DNA from: Sphagnum compactum
Lineage: Eukaryota; Bryophyta; Sphagnopsida; Sphagnales
Assembly (NCBI GenBank): GCA_965153455.1
Contig: OZ234496.1
Location: forward strand, 5,961,207 to 6,025,206
Direction: 5' to 3'
DNA: 64,000 nucleotides
Shown: piece after piece, positions 47,777-58,208 of the stretch
Numbering within the stretch: position 1 is the stretch's first letter
How the letters are laid out: every line of letters starts with the position of its first letter
Made by a program: the position numbers and the translations under genes
The notes under the pieces: model-generated
Told to the model about the DNA's origin: nothing
Databases searched by the model: none
Seen by the model: the letters and a program-made list of their open reading frames with translations, nothing else

Positions 47777-49418
47777 AAGAGAAAGGCCCCAAAGACAACG
47801 TAAGGAGTGGCCTCGTGATTGGTGGGTCGCCACCAAAGAGGTGGAACGAGCCACCATGGCATTTTCAGAAGAAGCCCAAACTGTGGAAGAGGCGTTGAAT
47901 GGCGAAGATGCAAAGAAGTGGGAGATTGCCATGCAAGAAGAATACGACTCTTTTCTTGTCAACAACACTTGGTCCTTGGTGCCATTCCCTAAGGGTAGAA
48001 AACCCATTTCTTGCAAATGGGTGTTCAAAATCAAACATGGGGTAGATGGTGAAGTCGAACGGTACAAGGCGAGACTTGTGGCAAGAGGTTTCACCCAAAC
48101 ATTTGGAGTCGATTACAATGAAACTTTTGCACCCGTTGCAAAGTTTGTGTCAATTCGTTGTATCCTTGCACTAGCGGCCATTGAAGCCATGGAGATTCAT
48201 CAAATGGACGTCAAAACCGCATTTCTCAATGGTGACCTTGAAGAGGAGATTTAAATGGAGCAACCCAAAGGGTTCACACATGAAGGTGAACATCTTGTGT
48301 GTAAGCTTCACAAGTCATTGTATGGCTTGAAACAATCTCCAAGGGCTTGGAACCAAAAGCTAGACGCTTTCTTGAAAAGCATCGAGTTTACAAAAAGTGA
48401 TGCGGACTTTAGTGTGTATGTTGCGCAAGTCGAGGATGTGAAATTTTTCATCGTCGTCTACGTCGATGATCTCATCTTGGTGTGCAATAATAAGGACAAG
48501 CTTTTGCAAGTGAAGGAAAAACTTTCTCGAAAGTTCGAAATGAAAGATCTTGGCGATTTGCATTTTTTCCTTGGCATGGAAGTGGAAAGGGATCGTGCAC
48601 AACGTCTTCTTTACATCAATCAAATTGGGTATCTCAAGGAGATTCTCAAACGCTTTCGCATGGAGGATTGCAAAGCCATCGGAGTGCCACTTGATCCCAA
48701 GACGAAGTTGAAGAAGAATGTGAACAAGGATGATGAAATGGTGAAGGTTCCTTACCAACAAGTTGTGGGATCCTTGATGTATGCCATGTTGTGTACTCGA
48801 CCCGATTTGGCATACCCAATAAGTGTGGTGAGTCAACACATGGCCAATCCAAGCCTAGAACATTGGATTGCGGTGAAGCGCATTTTTCGATACTTGCAAG
48901 GCACATTGCAATTCAAATTACGCTTTTGAGGATTATCACCCCAAGATGTGGTCGGATATTGTGATGTGGATTGGGCCGGTGACCTTGAGGATAGGAGATC
49001 CACCATAGGGTTTGTATTCATGATGGGAGGTGGAGCCACTTCGTGGAGTAGCAAACGACAACCCACAATCGCTTTGTCCATGACGGAGGCCGAATACATG
49101 GCAAGTACACAAGCTACGAAGGAAGCCATATGGATGACAAAGCTCATGAAAGAATTAGGGTACATGAAAGAGAAGAAGGCGATGGTGATTCGATGTGACA
49201 ACCAAGGTGCAATATCATTGACAAAGAATCCCACGCAACATGTTCGAACAAAGCACATTGATGTTCAGCATCACTTCGTTCGAGAACGAGTTGAAAATGG
49301 CGAAGTTACGTTCGAATATTGTTCAACGGAAGAGATGGTGACGGATGTGCTTACCAAGGCATTACCGAAAGAACGACATTACAAATTGATAAGCATGTTC
49401 GGATTAGAAACTTCATAG
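47777..49418 (+). pseudogene. A3 RT and RNase H region
   Basis: It resumes the A3 frame after A4. RT N-terminal part 47,841-48,254 ends in TAA (48,252-48,254) where relatives have a tyrosine codon in I-Y-M-E-Q-P. The frame continues 48,255-48,929 with Y-V-D-D (about 48,462) and ends in TGA (48,927-48,929). RNase H 48,948-49,418 includes D-W-A-G-D and A-E-Y-M and ends L-E-T-S-stop. Only two stops interrupt it, so this is the best preserved family-A RT-RNase H in the window. The PPT AGAGTGGGAG follows at 49,417-49,426. Confidence 0.9.
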
Positions 49419-49426
49419 AGTGGGAG

Positions 49427-49874
49427 TGTTAGAAATATTATTCGTTTCTAATACCCAATGTTGATGAATGTGTGAAACATTCATCAAAAGGATGAATAGT
49501 ATTCACATCCTTATAGTGGTTAGGTTAAGTTGAATAGTGGTGGCTAGTGTTTGGAAGTGGAGGCTACTTAGGGTTTGGCGGCGGCTAGGGTTAGGGTTTG
49601 GTGGCGGCTAGGTTAGGGTTAAGTGGCGGCTACTTTAGGGTTAGGAGATAGTATATATTGGAGTGGCTTTGAGGAGTGTTTCATTCTCTCCTTCCATGGT
49701 TTTTGAGTGCACATAGAACCTTCAACCTTTGTTAGTTGTTACAAGCCATAGTTTTGTGATTGTAGCATTTGAAGCAATACAACCTTTGTAATCTTCTTGT
49801 TAGTTAATACAATTGTTCCATTTCATTAACCTTGAGTGTTTCAATTCTTGCTTGTTTTCAAGTTGTTTCCAATA
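49427..49874 (+). repeat. 3' LTR of A3 (A-type)
   Basis: 448 bp, TGTTAGAAATATTATTCG to CCAATA, followed by AATAA (49,875-49,879). It shares private features with the LTR at 63,433-63,897 (TGAATAGTGGTGGCTAG text, CACTATAAGGATG-type text, CCAATATATAC), so these two are the LTR pair of one element although they are 14 kb apart and inverted. Confidence 0.92.
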
Positions 49875-50259
49875 AATAATATTGCACCTTGGTTGTCACA
49901 TCGAATCACCATCGCCTTTTTCTCTTCCATATACCCTAATTCCTTCATGAGTTTTGTCATCCATATGGCTTCTTTCGTGGCTTGCGTACTTGCCATGTAT
50001 TCGGCCTCCGTCGTTGACAAAGCGATTATGGGTTGTTGTTTGCTACTCCAAGAAATGGCTCCCCCTCCTATCATGAATACAAACCCTGTGGTGGATCTCC
50101 TATCCTCAAGGTCACCGGCCCAATCCGCATCACAATATCTGACCAAATCTTAGAGTGGTAATCCTCCGAAGCGTAATTTGAATTGCAAAGTGCCTTGCAA
50201 GTATCGAAAAATGCGCTTGACCGTAATCCAATGTTCTACGCTTGGATTAACCATGTGTT
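49875..50259 (-). pseudogene. Host element H: RNase H region (right part, inverted)
   Basis: The minus-strand frame 50,146-49,880 reads [17 protein letters not shown] and C-D-N-Q-G-A-I, then hits the A3 LTR at the AATAA target. The upstream part V-K-R-I-F-R-Y-L-Q-G-T is present to 50,259, where a solo LTR interrupts. The continuation of RNase H beyond AATAA is at 63,903-64,000 on the plus strand. Confidence 0.9.
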
Positions 50260-50772
50260 TGTTAAAAATACTATTCGTTTCTAATTCCCAATGTTGATGA
50301 ATGTGTTAAACATTCATCAAAAGGATGAATAGTATACACATCCTTGTAGTTGTTAGGTTAGGGTTTAGAAGTGGAGACTACTTAGGGTTTGGCGGCGGCT
50401 AGGGTTAGGGTTAGGCGGCGGCTAGGGTTAGGGTTAGGCGGCGGCTAGGTTTAGGGTTTGGTGGCGGCTAGGGTTAGGCGGCGGCTAGGGTTAGGGTTTG
50501 GTGGCGGCTAGGTCAGGGTTAAGTGGCGGCTACTTCAGGGTTAGGAGATAGTATATAATGGAGTGGTTTTGAATTGTCTTTCATTCTTTCCTTTCATGGT
50601 TGTTGAGTGCACATAGAACCTTCAAGCTTTGTTAGTTGTTGCAAACCATAGTTTTATGATTGTAGCATTTGAAGCATACAACCTTTCTAATCTTCTTTTA
50701 GTTAATACAATTGTTCCATTTCATGAACCTTGAGTGTTGCATTTCTTGCTTGTTTTCAAGTTGTTTCCAATA
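50260..50772 (+). repeat. Solo A-type LTR with perfect 5-bp target duplication
   Basis: It starts TGTTAAAAATACTATTCG, ends GTTTCCAATA, 513 bp, and is flanked by GTGTT at 50,255-50,259 and 50,773-50,777. No internal element sequence follows, so it is a product of LTR-LTR recombination. It sits antisense in the RT/RNase H junction of H. The minisatellite block is long here (50,385-50,535). It fixes the LTR limits of the family. Confidence 0.95.
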
Positions 50773-52332
50773 GTGTTGATTCACCACGCCTATTGGTATG
50801 CCAAATCCGGCCGAGTACACAACATGGCATACATCAAGGATCCCACCACTTGTTGATAAGGAACCTTCACCATCTCATCATCCTTGTTCACATTCTTTTT
50901 CAATTTTGTCTTGGGATCAAGTGGCACTCCGATGGCTTTGCAATCCTCCATGCGAAAGCGTTTGAGAATCTCCTTGAGATAACCAATTTGGTTGATGTAA
51001 AGAACACGTTGTGCACGATCCCTTTCCACTTCCATGCCAAGGAAGAAATGCAAATCCCCAAGATCTTTCATTTCAAACTTTCGAGAAAGTTTTTCCTTCA
51101 CTTGCAAAAGCTTGTCCTTATTATTGCACACCAAGATGAGATCATCGACATAGATGACAATGAAGAATTTGACATCTCCCACTTACGCAACGTACACGCT
51201 AAAGTCCGCATCACTCCTCACAAACTCGATGTTTTTCAAGAAAGCATCTAGCTTTTGATTCCAAAGCTCTTGGAAATTGTTTCAAGTCGTACAATGATTT
51301 GTGAAGCTTATACACAAGATGTTTTCCTTCATGTGTGAAGCCTTCGGGTTGTTCCATGTAGATCTCCTCTTCAAGGTCACCATTGAGAAATGTGGTTTTA
51401 ACATCCATTTGATGAATCTCCATGTCTTCAATGGCCGCTAGTGCAAGGATACAACGAATTGACACAAACTTTGCAACGGGTGCAAAAGTTTCATTGTAAT
51501 GGACTCCAAATGCTTAGGTGAAACCTCTTGCCACAAGTCTGGCCTTGTAACGTTCCACTTCACCATCGACAACATGTTTGATTTTGAACACCCATTTGCA
51601 AGAAATGGGCTTCCTACCCTTACGGAGTGGCACCAAAGACCAAGTGTTATTGACAACAAGAGAATCATATTCTTCTTGCATGGCAATCTCCCATTTCTTT
51701 GCATCTTCACCTTTCAACGCCTCTTCCATGGTTTGAGGTTCTTCCGAAAAAGCTATGGTGGCCTGTTCCACCTCTTTCGTGGCCACCCACCAATCACGAG
51801 GCCACTCTTTACGTTGTCTTTGGGGCCTTCATCCATCTTGTTGTGGTTCACTCAAACCTTCATCTTGTGGAGGAGCAAATTCTTCTTCCGAAGAAGAGTT
51901 TGATGTACATTCACCGCCTTCCACTTCTTTCGCTGGTCTCTCCTTCAAAGATATACGATTGGCATCCTTAACAAGTTCATGATTCACAACTTCATCCACA
52001 ACAACGTGTTCTACTTGGTTTGAAAGGGGTCTATCATCATGAACACCTTTAATTTCTTCCGTCCCTTCAAGGAACACAACATCACGACTTTTGATGATTC
52101 TTTTGGTTTCTACACACATCAAGCGATATGCTTTGGTCCCTTCACAATACCTTAAAAACACACAAGGTATGGATTTGAACTCTAATTTGCTTCTCTTTTC
52201 ATCAGGAATGTGCGCAAATGTTTTGCAACCAAAAACTCTCAAATGAGATACATCGGGCTTTCTACTAGTCCATGCTTTTTGCGGCGTCTTTGAATCAAGA
52301 GCTTTAGTTGGGCATCGATTCTTGATGTAAAC
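50773..52332 (-). pseudogene. Host element H: integrase C-terminal part and RT (inverted)
   Basis: Read on the minus strand from 52,332, it starts at the GTTTA duplication in the codons following N-T-A-V. It runs through K-N-R-C-P-T-K-A-L, the integrase tail (52,242-51,829, ending in TGA), RT N-part (51,786-51,514), RT middle (51,465-51,211, D-V-K-T-T-F-L-N-G) and RT C-part with Y-V-D-D (51,182-50,790). Stops at about 51,829, 51,513 and 51,211 break it. It continues H from 41,064. Confidence 0.9.
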
Positions 52333-52716
52333 TATTGGAAATTACAAAGGTTATATGCTTCAAATGGCTTACAAATCACAAACCTATGTCTTGTAATATC
52401 TAACAAGGCTTGAAGCTTCTATGTGCATTCAAAAACATAAAAGAGAAAATGATAGACTCCTCAAAACCAAACCCTTATATACTATCTACTAACCCTAAAG
52501 TAGCCGCCACTTAACCCTGACCTAGCCGCCGCCTAACCCTAGTCGCCACCAAACCCTAACCCTAGCCGTCACCAAGCCCTAATCCTAGCCGCCGCCAAAC
52601 CCTAACCCTAGTCGTCACCAAGCCCTCTCAAATCTACCTATGTCTTTGATTGCTTGCAACACTTATTTACCACATCATTATCTATGTTTCTAATATCTAC
52701 ATCATAATCTTCAACA
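52333..52716 (-). repeat. B-type LTR, 3' LTR of B1
   Basis: 384 bp on the minus strand, TGTTGAAGATTATGATG at 52,716 to TTTGTAATTTCCAATA at 52,333, followed by GTTTA (52,332-52,328). The polypurine tract (CAAAGTGGGAG) precedes it at about 52,727-52,717. It matches the LTR 41,065-41,448 in length and diagnostic bases. Confidence 0.92.
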
Positions 52717-55700
52717 CTCCCACTTTGCAAGTAATCTAAGACTCCCAATCCCATGCTTCTTGTAAGGTTTTGATGCCACTCCTTTGCCAATGCCTTTGTC
52801 AACACATCCGCCACCATATCTTGAGTTGGGCAATACTTGAGGCCTATTTCTCCACTCTCCAACTTCTCTCGAATGAAGTGGTGTTGTATGTCAATGTGCT
52901 TTGTGCGAGAGTGGTGGGTAGGGTTCTTTGCAAGTGCAATGCATCTTTGATTGTCACACATGATGCTTGTTGCTCCATCTTGCACAACTCCCACATCTGC
53001 CATCAACTTCCTCAACCATATGGCCTCCTTGGTGCATTGACTAGTGGCCATGTATTCGGCCTCCGTGGTAGACAAGGCAATTGTAGGTTGTCTCTTGCAA
53101 TTCCATGAGATGGCTCGCACTCCAATAAAGAACATGTACCCCGTGGTGGAACGCCACTCATTTGCATCTCCACCCCAATTGGCATCACAATATCCCCTCA
53201 AACTAACATCCTTGCCTCCAAGGCACAATTTCAAGTCCAAAGTGCCCTTCAAGTACCGCATGATGCGTTTCACCGCCATCCAATGGGAAGGACCAGCTCT
53301 AGACATGAATTGACTCACCATGCTCACCGGGAATGCAAGATCCGGCCGTGTGCCCACCATGGCATACATCAATGATCCCACCGCCGCCTTGTATGGAATG
53401 CCTTGCATCTCCTGTTGAATGCCTTGAAACTCCTCCTCCGTGAGCTTCAAGAGCTTGGAATTCACATCAAGCGGAGTTCCGATGGGCTTGCACTCCTCCA
53501 TGTTGAAGCGCTTGAGCACCTCCTCAATGTACTTGCTTTGGCTCATGGTTATGGTGCGATTCGCACGGTTTCTCTCAAATTCCACGCCAAGGCAATAGTG
53601 CAACTCTCCAAGATCACTCATCTCAAATTCATCTTCAAGCCTTGACTTCAACCACTTCAAAATGCTCACATTGCTTGCTAAGATGATCAAATCATCCACA
53701 TAGATGATCACTATCAACAAGTACTCACCTGTTTGCTTGATGTACAAAAAATGGTCCGCTTGGCTCCTAGAAAAGCCTTCGTGGGTGAAGAACATGTCAA
53801 TGCGTTGGTACCATGCTCTCGGTGATTGCTTGAGCCCGTACAAGGACTTTTTCAACTTACACACGAGGTGCTCCTTGCCATCTTGCACGAATCCTTGCGG
53901 TTGGTCCATGTAGATGTCCTCCTCCAATTCCCCATTCAAGAATGCGGTCTTCACGTCCATTTGGTTGATCTCCAAGTCCATGGCGGCTCCAATTGCAAGC
54001 ATGCATCTAATGGTGGTGAACTTGGCCACCGGGGCAAATGTCTCATTGAAGTCCACACCCTCAACTTGAGAGTACCCCTTGGCCACCAACCTTGCCTTGT
54101 GCCTCACGATATGGCCCGATGCATCCCTTTTTGTGCGAAACACCCACTTGCATCCCACACTCTTGCAATCCTTTGGCCGCCTCCCACTTGCTTGCATCCT
54201 CCGCACGCATTGCATCACACAAATTCAAAGGATCATCAAGACAAGCAACATTAGCACGTTCCACATCTTGTTGGGGTAGGATGTGGTTCTTCCACCATTC
54301 TCCAAGTGGTCATCGCTCCCTCAAGGGGTACCTACGCTCTTCCGAGGGCTGCCCCTCTTGTTCACCACTTGTGCTTGCATCTTTTGGGGTAGGCGGTGCC
54401 TCTTAATTGCTTAGATTTTCTTTGGCATCACTTGCGCCCTCATCATCATCCAAAAAGGGCGATTTGGAAGATGTGTCCACAATCACCACATTAGGGGTCT
54501 CATTTCTCCCACTTGGACGCATCTCCAAATCATTGCCGACACTAGTGCTATCTCCATGAACTCAACATCCCTACACTTGATGATCTTCTTGGATTGCACA
54601 CACATGAGCCTATATGCCTTGGTGCCTTCACAATACCCAAGAAAGAAGCATTTTGTGCCCTTTGCATCAAGCTTACCCCTCTTCTCGTCCGGCACCATGG
54701 CATACGCAATGCATCCAAACACACGCATGTGTGAAATGCAAGGCTTTCTCCCACTCCACGCTTCCTCGGGTATGATGGACTGCAACGCCCTTGATGGACA
54801 TCGATTCCTTGTGTAGGCCGCATTCACCACTGCTTTCGCCCAAAGTGACTTCTTGAGGTTTTGAGCATGAAGCATGCTCCTCGCCATCTCCACAAGGGTG
54901 CGGTTTTCACGTTCCGCCACTCCGTTTTGTTGAGGCCTATACGGTGTGGAGGTTTGCTTCTCAATGCCGTGTGCCTTCAAGAAGCGCTTGAATTCCTTGG
55001 AAATGTACTCCCCTCCATTGTCCGACTGAAATGCCTTGATCTTGTGCTTCGATTGTGTCTCCACAAGTGCCTTGAATTCCTTGAACTTCTCCAAGCACTC
55101 CCCTTTGGACTTCAACAAGTACACCCACACCTTCCTTGAAAAGTCGTCAATGTATGTCACAAAGTACCTTGCACCACCCAAGGATGTGGTCCTCATGGGG
55201 CCACATACGTCCGAATGCACAATCTCCAAGGGCTTGGTGGCACGCATCCCTCCATCGCTTGGAAATGGTTTGCGATGTTGTTTTCCCTGAATGCACCCTT
55301 CACAAACAAATGAAGATGTAGGGCAAGGCATGTTTCCAAGGTTCATACCACTCACCATGTTTTGGAGCTCATGCACACCTTTGACGTTCAAATGACCGAG
55401 GCGGCGATGCCAAAGCTCCAATGCACCATCAATTGTTGAAGATTGGGCCACGTTGGCCGCATGCACCTCACACACCTTGGTGAAGGTCACTTGATACAAG
55501 TTGCCTTCGCGTAGCGCTATTGCAATCACCTCTCCATCAAATGCCCTCACAATGCACTCATTCATGTTGAATTGCACTTTGCACCCACTTGACAAGATTT
55601 TGCTCACCGAAAGCAAGTTGGCATGCAATTTTGGCACATGGAGCACGTCCTTGATTCTAATATTCTTGGTTCGCCCTTTCACCATCACTTCCACAAGGAT

Positions 55701-56659
55701 GGACCCCATTCCAATTGCCTCAACAATGTATCATCACCCATATGCACGTTGCGTGTTGGAATTACCTCATACGTGTCAAATGCGGCTCTATGAGAGGTCA
55801 TATGCTTGGTGGTGCCCGAGTCCATGATCCACTTGCATATGGCCTTGCAATGGTCTCCATCCTTTGTTGCAAAGGAATAGTCATCATCGTCCTTAGCTTT
55901 GTTGGCATTCTCCTTCTCCTTGTTGTTGTTGTTCTTGGCCTTGAAGCAAAATCGTGCAATGTGGCCCGGTTTGCCACAATAGTAGCATGTCTTGGTGTCT
56001 TTGCGTGTAGATGTGGTCCCTCCTCTTCCTTGCGTTGACACCATCGCCGCATCGTCACCTTGCGGCTCCTTCTCCCTCCTCTTGGACACTTCATGCATCA
56101 ATCGTGCGGTCACAAACTCCATGTTGAGATTTTGCATGGGCAAGGTCTCCAAGGCCGTGATTAGGTACTCGTAGGAGGGTGGCAAGCTCTCAAGCAAGGT
56201 CATCACAACATCTTCATCCCTCACGGGCACCTCCAAACAAGCAAGTTGATCCGCAAGCCCCTTGACCTTGTTGATGTGGTCTAGAAGGTCCTCTCCCTCT
56301 TGTATCTTGCACGTGAAGAACTTGCGGCGAATGAAGAGGATGTTGGACAAGCTCCGCGTCTCGTGGATGTTGCAAAGTGTCTTCCATGCCTCCGCGGGTC
56401 CCTTGCACCTCTTGATGTGGTGAAGTTGACTATCCACCAAGTTGATGCCAATGGTGGACATGGCCTTCTTCACGCGCCGTTGGTACTCCTTGATGACTTT
56501 GGGGTCCGCATCGGATGGTGGAGCCTCCTCGGACCCGTCGATAATCTCCCAAAGGTCCATGGAGGCCAACACCACCTCCATCTTGAACTTCCAAAGGTTG
56601 AAGTTCTCCCCATTGAACTTGTCAATGACTTTAGCGCTCTCTCCGTCAAACGATGCCAT
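52638..56659 (-). pseudogene. B1 gag-pol polyprotein, broken
   Basis: Gag starts at M-A-S-F-D-G-E-S-A-K (56,659) and has a CCHC knuckle C-Y-Y-C-G-K-P-G-H-I-A-R-F-C (about 55,960). Protease D-S-G-T-T-K-H is near 55,815. Integrase (55,709-54,483) keeps the three catalytic positions: D in H-S-D-V-C-G-P, D in Q-S-D-N-G-G-E-Y, E in G-V-A-E-R. RT-RNase H (54,264-52,638) has Y-V-D-D. Lesions: a 1-nt loss in protease (near 55,720), a 1-nt loss near 54,560, TGA in R-Y-P-L-R-E-R-stop and a 59-bp deletion near 54,174 that shifts the RT frame. The first three are also in B2. The final frame runs into the 3' LTR. Confidence 0.92.
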
Positions 56660-57183
56660 TTTGCACTCAAATCCGACCTGTCTACCCACTTATGCGCTCA
56701 ACCAACTGCTAATTAGTACTTAATGAGCACTCTTACATGCAATTGCCTCAATGCACTCTCAAATGTGCTTCAATCACTTAAATGCACACGAATGCACCTC
56801 ATAAACACACTCTAGCCCTTAATGGCTCTCACTTGCATCAATGCATCCTCAAACACTCAAAATGCACTCAACCAACTCAAATCAAGTGCTCTATGAATCA
56901 AATGTGCACAAATACAGCTCAATGACTCAAATCAAGACTTACAATGTTGGAATGTGCACACATGCACATCCAATTCTTCCAAATACCTCCAAAGAGCACC
57001 AATCAAGCACTTGTGCACCTCTAAACTCCAAATGGCCTCCAAAACCTCAAAGCTCCTCGAAAGCTCTTCAAAACTCCTCCAAGGCTCTAAAAGCGCCTCC
57101 AAAACCCTCAAAAGTGCAAACTTGCACATCCAACACACACAAACCGTTGAGATCTCTCTCAATGCACACAAGCAATCAAACCT
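56660..57183 (-). other. B1 leader (remaining part)
   Basis: About 525 bp between the AGGTT break and the gag start. It is built of diverged GTGCATT(C/T)GTGTGCA and TTGAGTG words. Small open frames here (for example 56,932-57,171) have no motif. Confidence 0.7.
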
Positions 57184-57635
57184 TGTTGAAGATTATGATG
57201 TAGATGTTAGAAACATAGATAATGGTATGCTAAATAGTAAAAACAATGTGGTAGATAAGTGTTGCAAGCAATCAAAGACATAGGTAGATTTGAGAGGGCT
57301 TGGGGATGGCTAGGGTTAGGGTTTGGCGGCGGCTAGGGTTAGGGTTTGGCGGCGGCTAGGATTAGGGCTTGATGACGGCTAGGGTTAGGGTTTGGTGGCG
57401 GCTAGGGTTAGGCGGCGGCTAGGTTAGGGTTAAGTGGTGGCTACTTTAGGGTTAGGAGATAGTATATCAGGGTTTCGTTTTGAGGAGTCTTTCATTCTCT
57501 CTTTTATGGATTTGAGTGCACATAGAAGCTTCAAGCCTTGTTAGATATTACAAGCCATAGTTTTATGATTGTAGCATTTTGTTATTTCCAATAATTTCAA
57601 GCATTTGAAGCATATAACCCTTGTATTTTCCAATA
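57184..57635 (+). repeat. 5' LTR of B2 (B-type)
   Basis: 452 bp, TGTTGAAGATTATGATG to CTTGTATTTTCCAATA. It has two GGCGGCGGCTAGG(G/A)TTAGGG-type units more clearly repeated than the 3' LTR. It carries private changes (GTTAGGAGATAG, ATTTCAAGC) relative to the other B LTRs. Confidence 0.93.
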
Positions 57636-57649
57636 GGTTATGGGCCCAC
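57636..57649 (+). other. Primer-binding site of B2
   Basis: GGTTATGGGCCCAC, identical to that of family A and of B1, abuts the LTR end CCAATA and is complementary to the anticodon arm of initiator tRNA-Met. Confidence 0.75.
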
Positions 57650-58208
57650 ACATGCGAGTTGCATGATTAGAGGTTTGATTGCTTGTGTGCATTGAGAGAG
57701 ATCTTGAGGGTTTGTGTGTGTTGGATGTGCAAGTTTGCACTTTTGAGGGTTTTGGAGGCGCTTTTGGAGCTTTGGGGAGCTTTGAGGTTTTGGAGGCCAT
57801 TTGGAGTTGAGAGGTGCACAAGTGTTTGATTGGTGCTCTTTGGAGGTATTTGGAAGAATTTGATGTGCATGTGTGCACATTCCAACATTGTAAGTCTTGA
57901 TTTGAGTCATTGAGGTGTATTTGTGCACATTTGATTCATAGAGCACTTGATTTGAGTTGGTTGAGTGCATTTTGAGTGTTTGAGGAGGCATTGATGTAGT
58001 GGGAGCCATTAAGGGCTAAATTTTGTGATTGGAGGTGCATTCGTACACAATTGAGCCTTCTAGGGGCTAGAGTGTATTTATGAGGTGCATTCGTGTGCAT
58101 TTGAGTGATTGAAGCACATTTGAGGGTGTATTGAGGCAATTGCATGTAGGAGTGCTCATTAGGCACTAATTGGCATTTGGTTGAATGCATAAGTGGGTTG
58201 AGTGCAAA
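57650..58208 (+). other. B2 untranslated leader
   Basis: About 560 bp of GT-rich text with repeated GTGCATTCGTGTGCA/GTGTGCACATT and TTTGAGTG words, preceding the gag Met. No convincing frame. Confidence 0.7.

Larger units (their letters stand above)
52333..57183 (-). mobile_element. B1: family-B Ty1/copia element lacking its 5' LTR at this place
   Basis: Minus-strand order: leader from 57,183, gag from 56,659, protease and integrase, RT, RNase H, polypurine tract, 3' LTR. The leader begins at AGGTTTGATTG, the 36th base after the primer-binding-site start in B2. The missing 5' LTR, primer-binding site and leader start are at 41,065-41,488. It stands head to head with B2 and forms a large imperfect inverted repeat with it. 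Confidence 0.9.

Noticed and set aside
57636-57649. Initiator tRNA-Met gene fragment
   Set aside because: Only the anticodon-arm complement is present, always directly after an LTR end; this is a primer-binding site, not a tRNA gene.
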